The notes: a model not told the origin generated them from the sequence alone. 64,000 nt of DNA from Halomonas ventosae (GCF_004363555.1 NZ_SNZJ01000005.1:184358-248357); one strand, 5' to 3'; shown: positions 33,995-45,383, counted from the first letter of the stretch. Translations and numbers: made by a program.

Positions 33995-34765
33995 ATGTTC
34001 GAACTGCGCGGAGCCGGTTTCGCCATCGCCGACCGGCCGCTGCTCGCCGCCACCGACCTGACCCTGGAGGGCGGCCGGGTGCATGGCCTGATCGGCCACA
34101 ATGGCTCGGGCAAGTCGACCCTGCTCAAGCTGCTGGCCCGCCAGCAGCCGCCAAGCCACGGCGAGCTGCACTTCGCCGGGCGCCCCCTGGCCCGCTGGGG
34201 CCATCGCGAGTTCGCCCGTCGGGTGGCCTACCTGCCCCAGCAGCTGCCCGCCACCGAGAACCTGCTTGGTCGCGAGCTGGTGGGCATGGGCCGCTACCCC
34301 TGGCGCGGCCTGCTGGGCCGGCATACCCGCGAGGACGAGGCGGCCATCGACCGAGCCATCGCCGCGACCCACACCGAGGCCTTCGCCGACCGCCTGGTCG
34401 ACACCCTCTCTGGCGGCGAACGCCAGCGGGTCTGGCTGGCCATGCTGCTGGCCCAGGGCAGCGACTTCCTGCTGCTCGACGAGCCGCTGGCCGCGCTGGA
34501 CATTGCCCACCAGGTGGAGGTGCTGGCGCTGATCCGCACGCTCAGCCAGACCCTGGGGCTCGGCGTGGTCATCGTGCTCCACGACGTCAACATGGCGGCG
34601 CGCTACTGCGACCACCTGGTCGCCCTGCACCGCGGGCGCGTGCTAACCCGGGGCACCCCGGCCGAGCTGATGGACGAGGCGACCCTGGAGGCGATCTACG
34701 GCATCCCCATGCGGGTGATGGCGCATCCCACCGGCCACCATCCCGTCGCCCTGGTCCATGCCTGA
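33995..34765 (+). CDS. fhuC: Ferric hydroxamate ABC transporter ATPase
   Basis: A 256-residue ATPase. Walker A is GHNGSGKST, the signature LSGGERQR, and Walker B DFLLLDEPLAALD, followed by the switch His in VLHDVNMAARYCD. The sequence profile is that of FhuC/FepC iron-siderophore importers. It powers uptake of the ferri-siderophore from FhuD through FhuB at the inner membrane. It is the first gene of fhuC-fhuD-fhuB, preceded by a shared Fur box; its end overlaps the fhuD start by 8 bases. Confidence 0.92.
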   Translation: MFELRGAGFAIADRPLLAATDLTLEGGRVHGLIGHNGSGKSTLLKLLARQQPPSHGELHFAGRPLARWGHREFARRVAYLPQQLPATENLLGRELVGMGRYPWRGLLGRHTREDEAAIDRAIAATHTEAFADRLVDTLSGGERQRVWLAMLLAQGSDFLLLDEPLAALDIAHQVEVLALIRTLSQTLGLGVVIVLHDVNMAARYCDHLVALHRGRVLTRGTPAELMDEATLEAIYGIPMRVMAHPTGHHPVALVHA

Positions 34766-35642
34766 CGTGCCCGCCCGGCTGCTCCGCGGCCTCGTCCCTG
34801 CGCTGCTGCTGGTCCTGGCACTGGCGCCGATGCCTCGCGCCCAGGCCCAGCCGGCCGTCGCCACCCTCGACTGGACCCAGGCCGAGACCCTGGTGGCGCT
34901 GGGCGTCACGCCGGCCGGCGTCGCTCAGGTCGATGCCTACCAGGCCTGGGTCGGCGCCCCGCGCCTGCCCGAGGCCACCGTCGATCTCGGCCTGCGCAGC
35001 CAGCCCAACCTGGAGCTGCTGGCGAGCCTGGCACCCGAGCGCATCCTGATCTCGCCGATGTTCGCCAACCTGGCGCCGCGGCTGTCGCGCATCGCCCCGG
35101 TCACGACCCTGCCGTTCTACTCCCCGGGCCGCGAGACCTGGCCCCAACTGCTTGAGCTGACCCGCAAGGTCGGTCGCCTGGCGTCGAGGGAGGCGGCCGC
35201 CGAGCGGCTGATCGCCGAGACGGAGACGCGCCTCGCGGCCCTGCGGCAGCGGCTACCCGCGCGGGTGGCGCCGCTGCTGGTGGTGCAGTTCATGGACGAG
35301 CGCCATGTCCGGGTGTTCGGCGAGGGCGGCCTCTACCAGGCCGTGATGGCCCGCCTGGGGCTGGAGAACGCCTGGCGCGGCGAGACCAACGCCTGGGGCT
35401 TCTCGCTGGTGGGCCTGGAGCAGCTGGTGGGGCTGGAGGCCCGCCTGGTGGTGGTCGAACCCTACCCGGTGGGCGTCGAGGCCGCGCTGGCCGACAGCGG
35501 CCTCTGGCAGCAGCAGCCCAGCGTGCGCGATGACAGCCTGATCACCCTGCCCCCGGTATGGAGCTTCGGCGCCCTGCCCTCGGCGCAACGCTTCGCCGAG
35601 CACCTGGTCGCCGCCCTGGAGGAGGCACCCCATGACGACTGA
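34758..35642 (+). CDS. fhuD: Periplasmic ferric hydroxamate-binding protein
   Basis: A 294-residue class III binding protein with a signal peptide ([24 protein letters not shown]). Conserved FhuD segments are [38 protein letters not shown] and the Trp in [15 protein letters not shown], a position that contacts hydroxamates in E. coli FhuD. It hands the ferri-siderophore to FhuB. It overlaps fhuC by 8 bases and fhuB by 11, so the three are translationally coupled. Confidence 0.9.
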   Translation: MPDVPARLLRGLVPALLLVLALAPMPRAQAQPAVATLDWTQAETLVALGVTPAGVAQVDAYQAWVGAPRLPEATVDLGLRSQPNLELLASLAPERILISPMFANLAPRLSRIAPVTTLPFYSPGRETWPQLLELTRKVGRLASREAAAERLIAETETRLAALRQRLPARVAPLLVVQFMDERHVRVFGEGGLYQAVMARLGLENAWRGETNAWGFSLVGLEQLVGLEARLVVVEPYPVGVEAALADSGLWQQQPSVRDDSLITLPPVWSFGALPSAQRFAEHLVAALEEAPHDD

Positions 35643-37608
35643 GGCCGCTCGCCGCCACGCCCCTGCCCTGGTCTGCCTGCTGCCGGGCCTGGCGCTGCTG
35701 GCCCTGGTGCTGGGGTCGCTCGCCGAGGAGGGGCTGTTCGATGGCCTGCGCGCGCTGATGACCGTGACGCCGGCAAGCGCCGAGGCGCTGGTGCGCCACT
35801 ACAGCTGGTGGCCGCGCCTCGCCATGGCGCTTCTGGCCGGCGGCGGCCTGGCTCTCGCCGGGGTGCTGATGCAGCAGGTGCTGCGCAACCCCCTGGCCGC
35901 CCCCACCACCCTGGGGGTGGCCAGTGGCGCCAACCTGGCGCTGATGGCCGCCACCCTGCTCGCCCCCGGCCTACTGCTGGCCGGGCGTGAATGGGTGGCC
36001 CTGGCCGGCGGCGCCGGTGCCATGGCGCTGGTCGTCGCCCTGACCTGGCGCCGCGGCCTCTCCCCCGCGGTGGTGGTCCTCGCCGGCCTGGTGGTCAACC
36101 TCTACGCCGGGGCGCTGGGCATGGTGCTGCTGCTCTTCCACCAGGAGACCCTCAAGGGGCTGCTGATCTGGGGCGCGGGGTCGCTTTCCCAGCACGGCTG
36201 GCATGACGCCGCCTTTTTGGCCCCGCGGCTGCTGCTGGGCGCCCTGGCAGCCTGGCTGCTGCTGCGACCGTTGACGGTGCTCGAACTCGACGACGCCAGC
36301 GCCAGGAGCCTCGGCGTCTCGCTGAGGCACCTGCGCCTGGCAGGGCTGGGGCTGGCGGTCTTCCTCACCGGCTGCGTGGTCAGCGTGGTCGGGGTGGTCG
36401 GCTTCATCGGCCTGGCCGCGCCCAATATCGTGCGCCTGGCCGGGGCGCGCCGCCTGGGGGCGCGGCTCGTCTGGTCGACGCTGCTCGGCGCCCTGCTGCT
36501 GGCCACCACCGACCTGCTGCTGCAGCGCTTCGCCGGCACCCTGCCCACCCTGCTTCCCACCGGGGCCACCACGGCCGCCCTGGGGGCACCGCTGCTGCTG
36601 TGGCTGATCCCCCGGCTGCGCCTGGAGGCCGGCCGCCCGCCCGCCAACGCCACGGCCCTGGCCCCGCGCCACCCCGCCCCCGGGCGCCTGGCCGCGGGGC
36701 TGGCCCTGGGCCTTCTTGCCGCCCTCCTGCTCGCGCTGCTGCTGGGCCAGGCGGCCGGCGGCTGGTTCGCCACTGTTGAGGAGGCGGTGCTGGCGTGGCG
36801 CTGGCCACGGCTGCTGGCCGCCGCGGGCAGCGGGGTGATGCTGGCCATCGCCGGCACCCTGATCCAGCGCCTCACCGCCAACCCCATGGCCAGCCCCGAG
36901 GTGCTGGGCATCAGCGGCGGCAGCGCCATCGCCCTGATCGCGGCGCTCTTCCTGCTGCCCGCCCCCGGCAACCTGATCCTGGTCGCCGCCGGCACCCTGG
37001 GGGCGCTGGCCAGCCTGGCGGTGCTGGTCGTGCTCAACCGGCGCAGCGGCTTCGTGCCCGAACGGCTGCTGCTCAGCGGCGTGGCGATCACCGCGCTGTT
37101 CGACGCCGTGCGCGCCATCGTGCTGGCCGGCGGCGACCCACGCGGCCAGCAGGTGATCGCCTGGCTCTCGGGCTCCACCTACTACGTCGACCCCGTCGGC
37201 GCGACAGTGGTGGCGGGCCTCGCCGTGGTGCTGGCCTTGGCGGCACGCCCCTTCGCCCGCTGGCTGGATATCCTGCCGCTGGGGGCGGCCACGGCCGCGG
37301 CCCTGGGAGTCAGGGTCGAGCGGGCCCGGCTGGCGTTGCTGCTGCTGGTCGCGCTGCTGACCGCCTGCGCCACCCTGGTGGTGGGCCCGCTCTCCTTCGT
37401 CGGCCTGCTGGCTCCCCATATGGCCCGGCTGGCGGGTTTCTCCCGGGGCCGCGCCCACCTGCTGGGGGCCGCGCTGATCGGCGCCCTGCTGATGGTGCTG
37501 GCGGACTGGCTGGGCCGCCAGCTGCTGTTCCCCGCCGAGATCCCCGCCGGCCTGGTGGCCTCGCTGCTGGGCGGCGCCTACTTCATGTGGGGCCTCCGGC
37601 GCCGCTGA
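35632..37608 (+). CDS. fhuB: Ferric hydroxamate ABC transporter permease (two fused halves)
   Basis: A 658-residue inner-membrane protein made of two similar halves of about ten helices each, as in FhuB, where one chain replaces a permease dimer. Each half ends with the coupling-helix region: [19 protein letters not shown] in the first and [19 protein letters not shown] in the second, where FhuC docks. The base composition is extremely GC-rich, which creates long meaningless frames on other strands. It is the last gene of the fhuCDB operon. Confidence 0.93.
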   Translation: MTTEAARRHAPALVCLLPGLALLALVLGSLAEEGLFDGLRALMTVTPASAEALVRHYSWWPRLAMALLAGGGLALAGVLMQQVLRNPLAAPTTLGVASGANLALMAATLLAPGLLLAGREWVALAGGAGAMALVVALTWRRGLSPAVVVLAGLVVNLYAGALGMVLLLFHQETLKGLLIWGAGSLSQHGWHDAAFLAPRLLLGALAAWLLLRPLTVLELDDASARSLGVSLRHLRLAGLGLAVFLTGCVVSVVGVVGFIGLAAPNIVRLAGARRLGARLVWSTLLGALLLATTDLLLQRFAGTLPTLLPTGATTAALGAPLLLWLIPRLRLEAGRPPANATALAPRHPAPGRLAAGLALGLLAALLLALLLGQAAGGWFATVEEAVLAWRWPRLLAAAGSGVMLAIAGTLIQRLTANPMASPEVLGISGGSAIALIAALFLLPAPGNLILVAAGTLGALASLAVLVVLNRRSGFVPERLLLSGVAITALFDAVRAIVLAGGDPRGQQVIAWLSGSTYYVDPVGATVVAGLAVVLALAARPFARWLDILPLGAATAAALGVRVERARLALLLLVALLTACATLVVGPLSFVGLLAPHMARLAGFSRGRAHLLGAALIGALLMVLADWLGRQLLFPAEIPAGLVASLLGGAYFMWGLRRR

Positions 37609-37725
37609 CCGGGCGGACTCGGGAGGCACCATTGAACTCGGCGGCCACTGGCCACACTAACCGGGTGAGGCGTCGACAGGCGCCATCGATCACATGGACC
37701 CTCACGGACCACAAGGAGTGAACGC

Positions 37726-38298
37726 ATGGCCCAACGCAAACCGCTGAATCACACCATCAGGCAGGCCACCCTCGGGGCGCTGCTCGCCGGCGGCCTGGCC
37801 GTCACCGGCAGTGCCCTGGCCCAGCCCCAGGGCCTCTACTCGGCCGACGAACTGGTCGATGCCAGTGTGTATGCCACTTCCGGCAGCGAACAGATCGGCG
37901 AGGTCGAGGACATCCTGCTCGACAACGACATGCAGGTCCGCGCCCTGGTCATCGACACCGGCAACCTCTTCGACTTCAAGGGCGAACAGCATTTCGTCAT
38001 CGAGACCGGTAAGTTCACCGTCGAGACCCAGAACGGCAACAGCCTGGAGGAGATCGAGTACCGGGTGAATGTCGACATGAGCGAGGAGCAGATCAGCCAG
38101 CAGCCGCAGTACACCAACGACTGGTGGCAGAACGCCCGGGAAGGGGCCCAGCAGGCCTGGGAGGACACCAAGGAGGGCGCCGCCAGCGCCTGGGAATCCA
38201 CCCAGGAAGGGGCATCACGGGCCCTGGACCGCATCGGCGAGGCCCTGGAGAACGTCGGCGAACGGACCCAGGAGGCCGCCGACCGCTCCGCCGAGTGA
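37726..38298 (+). CDS. Secreted PRC-barrel-domain protein
   Basis: A 190-residue protein with a signal peptide ending near VTGSALAQ. Residues 40-110 form a PRC barrel (IGEVEDILLDNDMQVRALVI), a small beta-barrel found in RimM, photosynthetic reaction centres and many exported proteins. The C-terminal third is a charged, amphipathic helical tail with repeated Trp/Glu/Ala units (QNAREGAQQAWEDTKEGAAS), resembling late-embryogenesis or envelope stress proteins. It lies 117 bases after fhuB and before a terminator, so it may be independently expressed. Function unknown. Confidence 0.75.
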   Translation: MAQRKPLNHTIRQATLGALLAGGLAVTGSALAQPQGLYSADELVDASVYATSGSEQIGEVEDILLDNDMQVRALVIDTGNLFDFKGEQHFVIETGKFTVETQNGNSLEEIEYRVNVDMSEEQISQQPQYTNDWWQNAREGAQQAWEDTKEGAASAWESTQEGASRALDRIGEALENVGERTQEAADRSAE

Positions 38299-38322
38299 CG
38301 GCTCACTCGCCCCTTTGCCCGC

Positions 38323-38348
38323 GAAGCCCGGCCATCTGGCCGGGCTTC
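38323..38348 (+). terminator. Terminator after the PRC-barrel gene
   Basis: Arms GAAGCCCGGCC and GGCCGGGCTTC form a perfect 11-bp stem with an ATCT loop, followed by TTG. It lies 24 bases after the stop. Confidence 0.8.
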
Positions 38349-38381
38349 TTGCTGGACGGCACACGGGTAGCGCCACTCATC

Positions 38382-38400
38382 ACTAACGATAACCATTTTC
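38382..38400. promoter_or_regulatory. Fur-box-like site upstream of the LysR regulator
   Basis: ACTAACGATAACCATTTTC matches the consensus at 14 of 19 positions and contains a GATAAC-C-ATTTTC dyad. It lies 62 bases before the LysR start. Confidence 0.75.
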
Positions 38401-38462
38401 ATATTAGCCATGTTTCATGCGATAATGGCAGACCGCCTCGCCATGAACCGCCCTTCCCGCCC

Positions 38463-39356
38463 ATGCATGACCTCGATGAACTGGCCGCCTTCTGCGCGGT
38501 GATGCACTCCGGCCACCTGACCCATAGCGCCCGCCAGCTGGGGATCTCCAAGTCGACCCTGAGCCGGCGCATCAGCCAGCTGGAGCAGCAGCTGGGTCAG
38601 CCGCTGCTGCGCCGCCAGTCCAACCGCCTGATCCCGACCGAGGCGGGCCTGCTCTTCCACGACTACGGCCGGCGAATCCTCGCGCTGGCGGACCAGGGAC
38701 GCCATGCCCTGGACGCGCTGCGCGAGGAGATCAGCGGCGAGCTGGTGCTGGAGGTCCATGACGCCCTGGCGCGCCTCTGGATCGCCGGCGTCATCGACGC
38801 CTTCATGCGCCGCCACCCCGGGATCACCGTCAGCCTGGAGACGCCACGCCGCCTGAGCGTCTCGCCGGGAAGCCAGGCGATCCGCGTCTGGCTGGGCGAG
38901 GTGCCGGAGACCGGCCTGCGCCAGCAGACCCTGGCCCTGCTGGAGTGCGGCCTCTACGCCCATCCGGACTACCTGGCACGGCGCGGCACCCCACACCACC
39001 CCGAGGAACTGGCGGGCCACGCCTGGATCGACCTGCTGGGCGAGACCGCCCAGGGGCTGTCTCTTCGCCACCCGCGCCATGGGCCCCATGTCGTCCAGCC
39101 ACCGCCCTCGCGCCTGCGGGTCGACCAGCCGGTGCTGCAGGCGGATGCCATCGCCCGAGGGCATGGCTTCGGCGTGATGCCCGACTGGTTCGCTGCCCGG
39201 CGCGAGGCCGCCCATCCCGGCCAGCTGCGGCGCTGCCTGCCGGAGTGGGCGGCGCCTCCGCGGCCGGTCACCCTGCTCCATCCCCATGGCCACCAGCCCC
39301 GCAAGGTCACCGCCCTGCTCGCCTTCCTGCGCGACGCCCTGCCCGCGGGCTGGTAG
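38463..39356 (+). CDS. LysR-family regulator under Fur control
   Basis: A 297-residue regulator. Residues 1-60 are the helix-turn-helix (LDELAAFCAVMHSGHLTHSA, then LGISKSTLSRRISQLEQQLG); about 90-290 is the effector domain. The longer frame before 38463 lacks a start consistent with the family. It lies 132 bases before a TonB-dependent receptor on the same strand, and each has its own Fur box, so it may activate that receptor in response to its ligand. It could also act elsewhere in the locus. No ribosome site of good quality is visible. Confidence 0.82.
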   Translation: MHDLDELAAFCAVMHSGHLTHSARQLGISKSTLSRRISQLEQQLGQPLLRRQSNRLIPTEAGLLFHDYGRRILALADQGRHALDALREEISGELVLEVHDALARLWIAGVIDAFMRRHPGITVSLETPRRLSVSPGSQAIRVWLGEVPETGLRQQTLALLECGLYAHPDYLARRGTPHHPEELAGHAWIDLLGETAQGLSLRHPRHGPHVVQPPPSRLRVDQPVLQADAIARGHGFGVMPDWFAARREAAHPGQLRRCLPEWAAPPRPVTLLHPHGHQPRKVTALLAFLRDALPAGW

Positions 39357-39438
39357 CCGCGGGCGTTGCAGCCCATGCAACGCCATGTTCGTCGCGCAGC
39401 ACTGGAGGGCGGGGCACCATCCTCATAGAATCTCACCC

Positions 39439-39457
39439 GCAATTGATAATCACTTTT
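39439..39457. promoter_or_regulatory. Fur-box-like site upstream of the second receptor
   Basis: A GATAATCACTTTTATTC-containing stretch matching 13 of 19 consensus positions, 31 bases before the receptor start. Confidence 0.7.
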
Positions 39458-39488
39458 ATTCAAAGCATCGATCATCACGGGTGACCCC

Positions 39489-41621
39489 ATGTTCCCTAGA
39501 CCTCGCACCGCCCTGGCCGGCGCCATCGCCCTGGCCACCGGCGGCACCAGCCTCTCCGCCCTGGCCCAGCAACAGCTGGACGATATCGTGGTCTCCGCCG
39601 CCGGCTTCGAGCAGGCCATGGCCGAGGCCCCGGCCAGCATCTCGGTGATTTCACGCCAGGAACTGGAGGAGAAGCGCGTCTCCAGCCTCGCCGATGCCCT
39701 GCGCGGCGTCGAGGGGGTCGACGTGGGCGGCCAGGTGGGCAAGACCGGCGGGCGCAACATCAGCATCCGCGGCATGCCCAGCGACTACACCCTGGTGCTG
39801 ATCGACGGCCGGCGCCAGAACACCGCCGGCAGCGTGACGCCCAACGGCTTCGGCGAGACCGCCACCAGCTTCTTCCCGCCGGTGTCGAGCATCGAGTGCA
39901 TCGAGGTGATCCGCGGCCCGATGTCGACCCTCTACGGCTCCGACGCCATGGGCGGGGTGATCAATATCATCACCCGCAAGGTGGGACGCGAGTGGAGCGG
40001 CTCGTTGCAGGCCGAGACCACCCTCAACCAGCATGACGAATACGGCGACAGCCGCGAGACCAGCCTCTATGCCAGTGGCCCGCTGGTCGAGGAGGCCCTG
40101 GGGCTGCAGGTGCGCGGCCGCTTCCATGAGCGCGACGAATCGACCCTGACCTACACCGAGGCAGACGGTACCGAGGTCCCGGTCAGCCAGCGCGGGCCGA
40201 GCCCCGTCGAGGGGGACATCTACAGCCTGGGCGCCAGGCTCACCCTGACACCCGACGATACGCACGAGCTGTGGCTGGACGGCGAGACCAGCCGCCAGCG
40301 CTACGCCAACGGCGACTGTCAGCTGGGCACCCTGGACGGGCTTACCCGCAGCTGCGAGCCCGATCCGGGCGTGGCCAACGGTTATGCCGACGAGCTCCGC
40401 TTCGAACGCGACCAGCTGGCCATCGGCCATACCGGCCAGTTCGCCGCCGGCACCCTGGAGTCGAGCCTGATGCGCAACACCACCGAAACGGTGGGACGCA
40501 CCATCCCCGGCACCATTGGGCAGCCCTATGCCGACTTCCCGGGCATCGTCGGCGGCGAGGCGCGCGAGCTCGAGACCACCAACACCGTGCTGGACAGCAA
40601 GGTCGTGATGCCGCTGGGCGACCATATGGCGACGATCGGAGGCCAGTGGATGGATTCCGAGCTGACCGACGGTCTGGCCACCGAGGCGTTCTCGCAGACC
40701 ACCTGGGCGCTGTTCGCCGAGGACGAGTGGTGGCTGGCCGAGGAGTGGGCGCTGACCCTGGGCGGGCGCTACGACCACCACGACGCCTTCGGCAGCCAGT
40801 TCAGCCCACGCGGCTACCTGGTGTGGAGCGCCAGCGACGCCTGGACGTTCAAGGGCGGGGTCAGCCGCGGCTACCGGACCCCCACCCTCAACGACCTGCA
40901 CGCTGGTATCAACGGCGTGACCGGTCAGGGCACCATCCTGACCATCGGCAACCCCGACCTCGAGCCGGAGACCAACACCAGCAGCGAGCTCGCCGCCCAC
41001 TACGACAGCGGCCAGGGCTTCATGGCCAGCGCCACGCTGTTCCATAACCGCTTCGACGACAAGATCGCCGCCGGACCGGACATCGTCGTCAGCGGCGACC
41101 CGCGAATCCCGGACGGCACCTACGCCCAGGACATCAATATCGACGAGGCCGAGACCCGGGGCATCGAGCTGGCCACCCGCCTCCCGCTGGCGCCGGCCTG
41201 GAACCTGAGTGCCAACTACACCTTTACCGACAGCGAGCAGAAGAGCGGCGAGCAGCAAGGGGAGCCGCTGACCGACACCCCGGAGCACGCCGTCAACGCC
41301 ACCCTGCGCTGGCAGGCAAGCGACAGGCTCGCCACCTGGCTCTCCGCGGAGTATCGCAGCGAGCGCTACCGCAATCGCGAGCGGGTACGCGGGGCCCCCG
41401 CCTTCGATGACCTGGGCGACTTCAAGGCCTATACGCTCGTCCACCTGGGCGGCCGCTATGACGTCTCGGAGCGCTTCAGGGTCAGCGTGACGCTCTACAA
41501 CCTCTTCGACAAGGACTTCGTCGACTATCGCGCCTACGACGACGGGGCGAGCTACGGCAACGTCTACGCCAACAGCGAAGCGGGTCGACGGCTCTGGCTC
41601 TCCGCCCGTTACGCGTTCTAA
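39489..41621 (+). CDS. TonB-dependent receptor (FepA/CirA/IrgA type)
   Basis: A 710-residue outer-membrane receptor with a signal peptide (ALAGAIALATGGTSLSALAQ), a TonB-box-like segment (DDIVVSAAG), a plug domain with NISIRGMPSDYTLVLIDGRR and IEVIRGPMSTLYGSDAMGGV, and a barrel ending LWLSARYAF. The plug signature is that of the catecholate/colicin receptor group, distinct from the FhuE-like receptor at 29.7-31.9 kb. It probably takes up a xenosiderophore or catechol-type ligand not made by this locus. It has its own Fur box and follows a LysR gene. Confidence 0.88.
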   Translation: MFPRPRTALAGAIALATGGTSLSALAQQQLDDIVVSAAGFEQAMAEAPASISVISRQELEEKRVSSLADALRGVEGVDVGGQVGKTGGRNISIRGMPSDYTLVLIDGRRQNTAGSVTPNGFGETATSFFPPVSSIECIEVIRGPMSTLYGSDAMGGVINIITRKVGREWSGSLQAETTLNQHDEYGDSRETSLYASGPLVEEALGLQVRGRFHERDESTLTYTEADGTEVPVSQRGPSPVEGDIYSLGARLTLTPDDTHELWLDGETSRQRYANGDCQLGTLDGLTRSCEPDPGVANGYADELRFERDQLAIGHTGQFAAGTLESSLMRNTTETVGRTIPGTIGQPYADFPGIVGGEARELETTNTVLDSKVVMPLGDHMATIGGQWMDSELTDGLATEAFSQTTWALFAEDEWWLAEEWALTLGGRYDHHDAFGSQFSPRGYLVWSASDAWTFKGGVSRGYRTPTLNDLHAGINGVTGQGTILTIGNPDLEPETNTSSELAAHYDSGQGFMASATLFHNRFDDKIAAGPDIVVSGDPRIPDGTYAQDINIDEAETRGIELATRLPLAPAWNLSANYTFTDSEQKSGEQQGEPLTDTPEHAVNATLRWQASDRLATWLSAEYRSERYRNRERVRGAPAFDDLGDFKAYTLVHLGGRYDVSERFRVSVTLYNLFDKDFVDYRAYDDGASYGNVYANSEAGRRLWLSARYAF

Positions 41622-41648
41622 TCTGAAGAGGCTGGCGTTTCGATCCTT

Positions 41649-41674
41649 GGCCCCGGCCCGTGCCGGGGCCTTTT
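41649..41674 (+). terminator. Terminator after the second receptor
   Basis: Arms GGCCCCGG (41649-41656) and CCGGGGCC (41663-41670), followed by TTTT. A typical intrinsic terminator 27 bases after the stop. Confidence 0.85.
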
Positions 41675-41763
41675 CGTGCCGGCGGCACGCCGGAGTTGCC
41701 TGGAGGGGCCTGCATTCACGACAATACGCGGCCTCCTCCCACCGCCACGCAAGGATGCCACCC

Positions 41764-42639
41764 ATGCTCGCCGAACTCTTCGCCGTGATGGCGCCCGTGC
41801 TCACCGGCGCGGGGCTCGGCTTCCTCTGGGTGCGCCTCGGCCACGACTTCCCGGTGGCCTTCGTCACCCGGCTGGTGTTCAACATCGGTACCCCGGCCCT
41901 GGTGCTGGCTTCGCTTGCCGGCGCCGAGATCGACGCCGGCAGCTTCGGGCGCACCATGCTGGCCACGGCGCTGGTGCTGACCGCCATGGCCGGCATGGCC
42001 TTCCTGCTGGCCCGGCTGCTAGGCAAGGACTGGCGGGTACTGCTGGCCCCCACCATGTACCCCAACACCGGCAACATGGGCCTGCCGGTGGTGCTCTACG
42101 CCTTCGGCAGTGCCGGCTTCGCCTTCGGCATCACGGTGATGGTCACGGTCTCGCTGTTCCAGTTCACCCTGGGCACCCTGCTGGCGAGCCGCGGCAACCC
42201 GCTGAAGGCGCTGGCCAGGACGCCGGTGGTCTACGCCATCCTGATCGCCCTGGGGCTGCTGCTCACCGACACCGACCTGCCCCGCTGGCTCGCCAACAGC
42301 GTCGATCTGATCTCGGGCTTCACGGTGCCGCTGATGCTGATCACCCTGGGCGTCTCGCTGGCCAGCATCCATGCCCGCAACCTCGGCTCCGGCATCGGCT
42401 TCAGCCTGCTGCGCATCCCGGTGGCCGCCGGGGTCGCGTGGGGCATTGGCACCCTGCTGGCGCTTCCGCCCATGGCGCTGGCCATCCTGGTGCTGCAGAT
42501 GAGCATGCCGGTGGCGGTGTTCAACTACCTCTTCGCCCAGAAGGCCGGCCGCGAGCCCCAGTACGTGGCGAGCCTGGTGTTCTGCTCCACCCTGCTGTCG
42601 CTGGTCTACCTGCCGATCCTGCTGGCGATCCTGATGTAG
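41764..42639 (+). CDS. AEC-family transporter (auxin efflux carrier type)
   Basis: A 291-residue inner-membrane protein with about ten hydrophobic helices in two halves. MYPNTGNMGLPVVLYAFG is the hallmark first-half segment, and the second half has LQMSMPVAVFNYLFAQKAG. Bacterial members of this family move organic acids such as malate or malonate. ATG 41764 follows AAGGA at suitable spacing; an in-frame ATG 9 bases earlier is possible. It is monocistronic between terminators and shows no Fur site, so it marks the right edge of the iron locus. Confidence 0.85.
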   Translation: MLAELFAVMAPVLTGAGLGFLWVRLGHDFPVAFVTRLVFNIGTPALVLASLAGAEIDAGSFGRTMLATALVLTAMAGMAFLLARLLGKDWRVLLAPTMYPNTGNMGLPVVLYAFGSAGFAFGITVMVTVSLFQFTLGTLLASRGNPLKALARTPVVYAILIALGLLLTDTDLPRWLANSVDLISGFTVPLMLITLGVSLASIHARNLGSGIGFSLLRIPVAAGVAWGIGTLLALPPMALAILVLQMSMPVAVFNYLFAQKAGREPQYVASLVFCSTLLSLVYLPILLAILM

Positions 42640-42750
42640 CGCCGCCCTCGCCCGTGCCCCCGCGGGGAACACCCTCGCCCCGGCAGAGTCCCTGTGTAGG
42701 GTCCTTGTGAAGGGTCCCTATGCGGGTACAGCCAACGAGGGAGAAGCCAA

Positions 42751-43890
42751 ATGCACTCGCCACGTCACGCACTCTCGACCGCCCTGCTGCTGGGCGGCAT
42801 CCTGCTCGCCGGCCCGGCCGTGGCCGCCGAGGTGGTCGAGGAGCGCATCGTAACCGACCACCTTGAGCTGCGCCTGGAGCGCGTGGCCTCGGGCCTCACG
42901 CATCCCTGGTCGGCCGCCGAACTGCCCGACGGCCAGTGGCTGGTCACCGAGCGGCCCGGCCGCCTGGTGCGCATCGATGCCCAGGGCGAGGTCAGCCGTG
43001 TTTCCGGGGTGCCCGAGGTCTCCACCCGCGGCCAGGGCGGCCTGCTCGATGTGGTCCTGCATCCCGACTACGGCGAGGGCAGCGACTGGGTCTACCTCAC
43101 CTGGAGCCAGGCCGGCAATGGCGGCAGCGCCACCACCCTCTCCCGCGGGCGCCTGGAGGACGACGCCCTGGTGGACCTGGAGACGCTATTCGTCCAGGAC
43201 CGCTTCTCCCGGCCCGGCCGCCACTATGGGTCGCGGCTGGCCTGGCTGCCCGACGGCACCCTGCTGATGAGCGTCGGCGAGCGCGGCAGTCCCGAGCGCG
43301 CCCAGGACCGCGGCGACCACGCCGGCAGCGTGCTGCGCCTGACCGCCGAGGGCAAGGTGCCAGACGACAACCCCTTCGTCGACGACGATGACGCCCGGCC
43401 CGAGCTCTTCACCTACGGCAACCGCAATCCCCAGGGCCTGACCGTGGCCGCCGACGGCACGGCCTGGTCCACCGAGCACGGCCCGCGCACCGGCGACGAG
43501 CTCAACCGCCTCGAGGCCGGGGTCAACTACGGCTGGCCCGAGGTGAGCCGCGGCAACGACTACGCCACCAACCGGCCCATCGGCCGCGACAGCGCCCCCG
43601 GCATGCGCGACCCCGTGCATGTCTTCGCCGGGCGCTTCGCCCCCTCGGGGCTGGCCGAGGTCACAGGCGACACCTTTCCCGCCTGGCAGGGCCACCTGCT
43701 GGCCGGGGGCCTGGCCAGCGAGCGCCTGGTGCGCCTCGCCCTGGACGGCGACAGGGTGGTCGAGCGCGAGGTGATCCTCGAGGGCGAGATCGGCCGCATC
43801 CGCGACGTGCTCCTGGGCCGCGACGGCGCCCTCTACCTGCTCAGCGACCACGCCGACGGCGGCCTCTACCGCCTGGTCCCCGCCGACTAG
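42751..43890 (+). CDS. PQQ-type soluble sugar dehydrogenase (Asd/YliI family)
   Basis: A 379-residue periplasmic protein with a signal peptide (LSTALLLGGILLAGPAVAAE). The six-bladed beta-propeller of PQQ-dependent aldose dehydrogenases is indicated by GLTHPWSAAELPDGQWLVTE, GQGGLLDVVLHPDY, YGSRLAWLPDGTLLMSVGER, NPQGLTVAADGTAWSTEHGP and LEAGVNYGWPEV. It should oxidise sugar aldehydes with PQQ, passing electrons to an undetermined acceptor. No PQQ synthesis genes are nearby. The two-component pair starts 50 bases downstream on the same strand, so they may be co-transcribed. Confidence 0.88.
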   Translation: MHSPRHALSTALLLGGILLAGPAVAAEVVEERIVTDHLELRLERVASGLTHPWSAAELPDGQWLVTERPGRLVRIDAQGEVSRVSGVPEVSTRGQGGLLDVVLHPDYGEGSDWVYLTWSQAGNGGSATTLSRGRLEDDALVDLETLFVQDRFSRPGRHYGSRLAWLPDGTLLMSVGERGSPERAQDRGDHAGSVLRLTAEGKVPDDNPFVDDDDARPELFTYGNRNPQGLTVAADGTAWSTEHGPRTGDELNRLEAGVNYGWPEVSRGNDYATNRPIGRDSAPGMRDPVHVFAGRFAPSGLAEVTGDTFPAWQGHLLAGGLASERLVRLALDGDRVVEREVILEGEIGRIRDVLLGRDGALYLLSDHADGGLYRLVPAD

Positions 43891-43940
43891 CCACGACGAG
43901 GGCCGCACCGGACGTGGCCCCGACGACCACAGGGAGCCCC

Positions 43941-45379
<1,439 letters not shown>

Positions 45380-45383
<4 letters not shown>

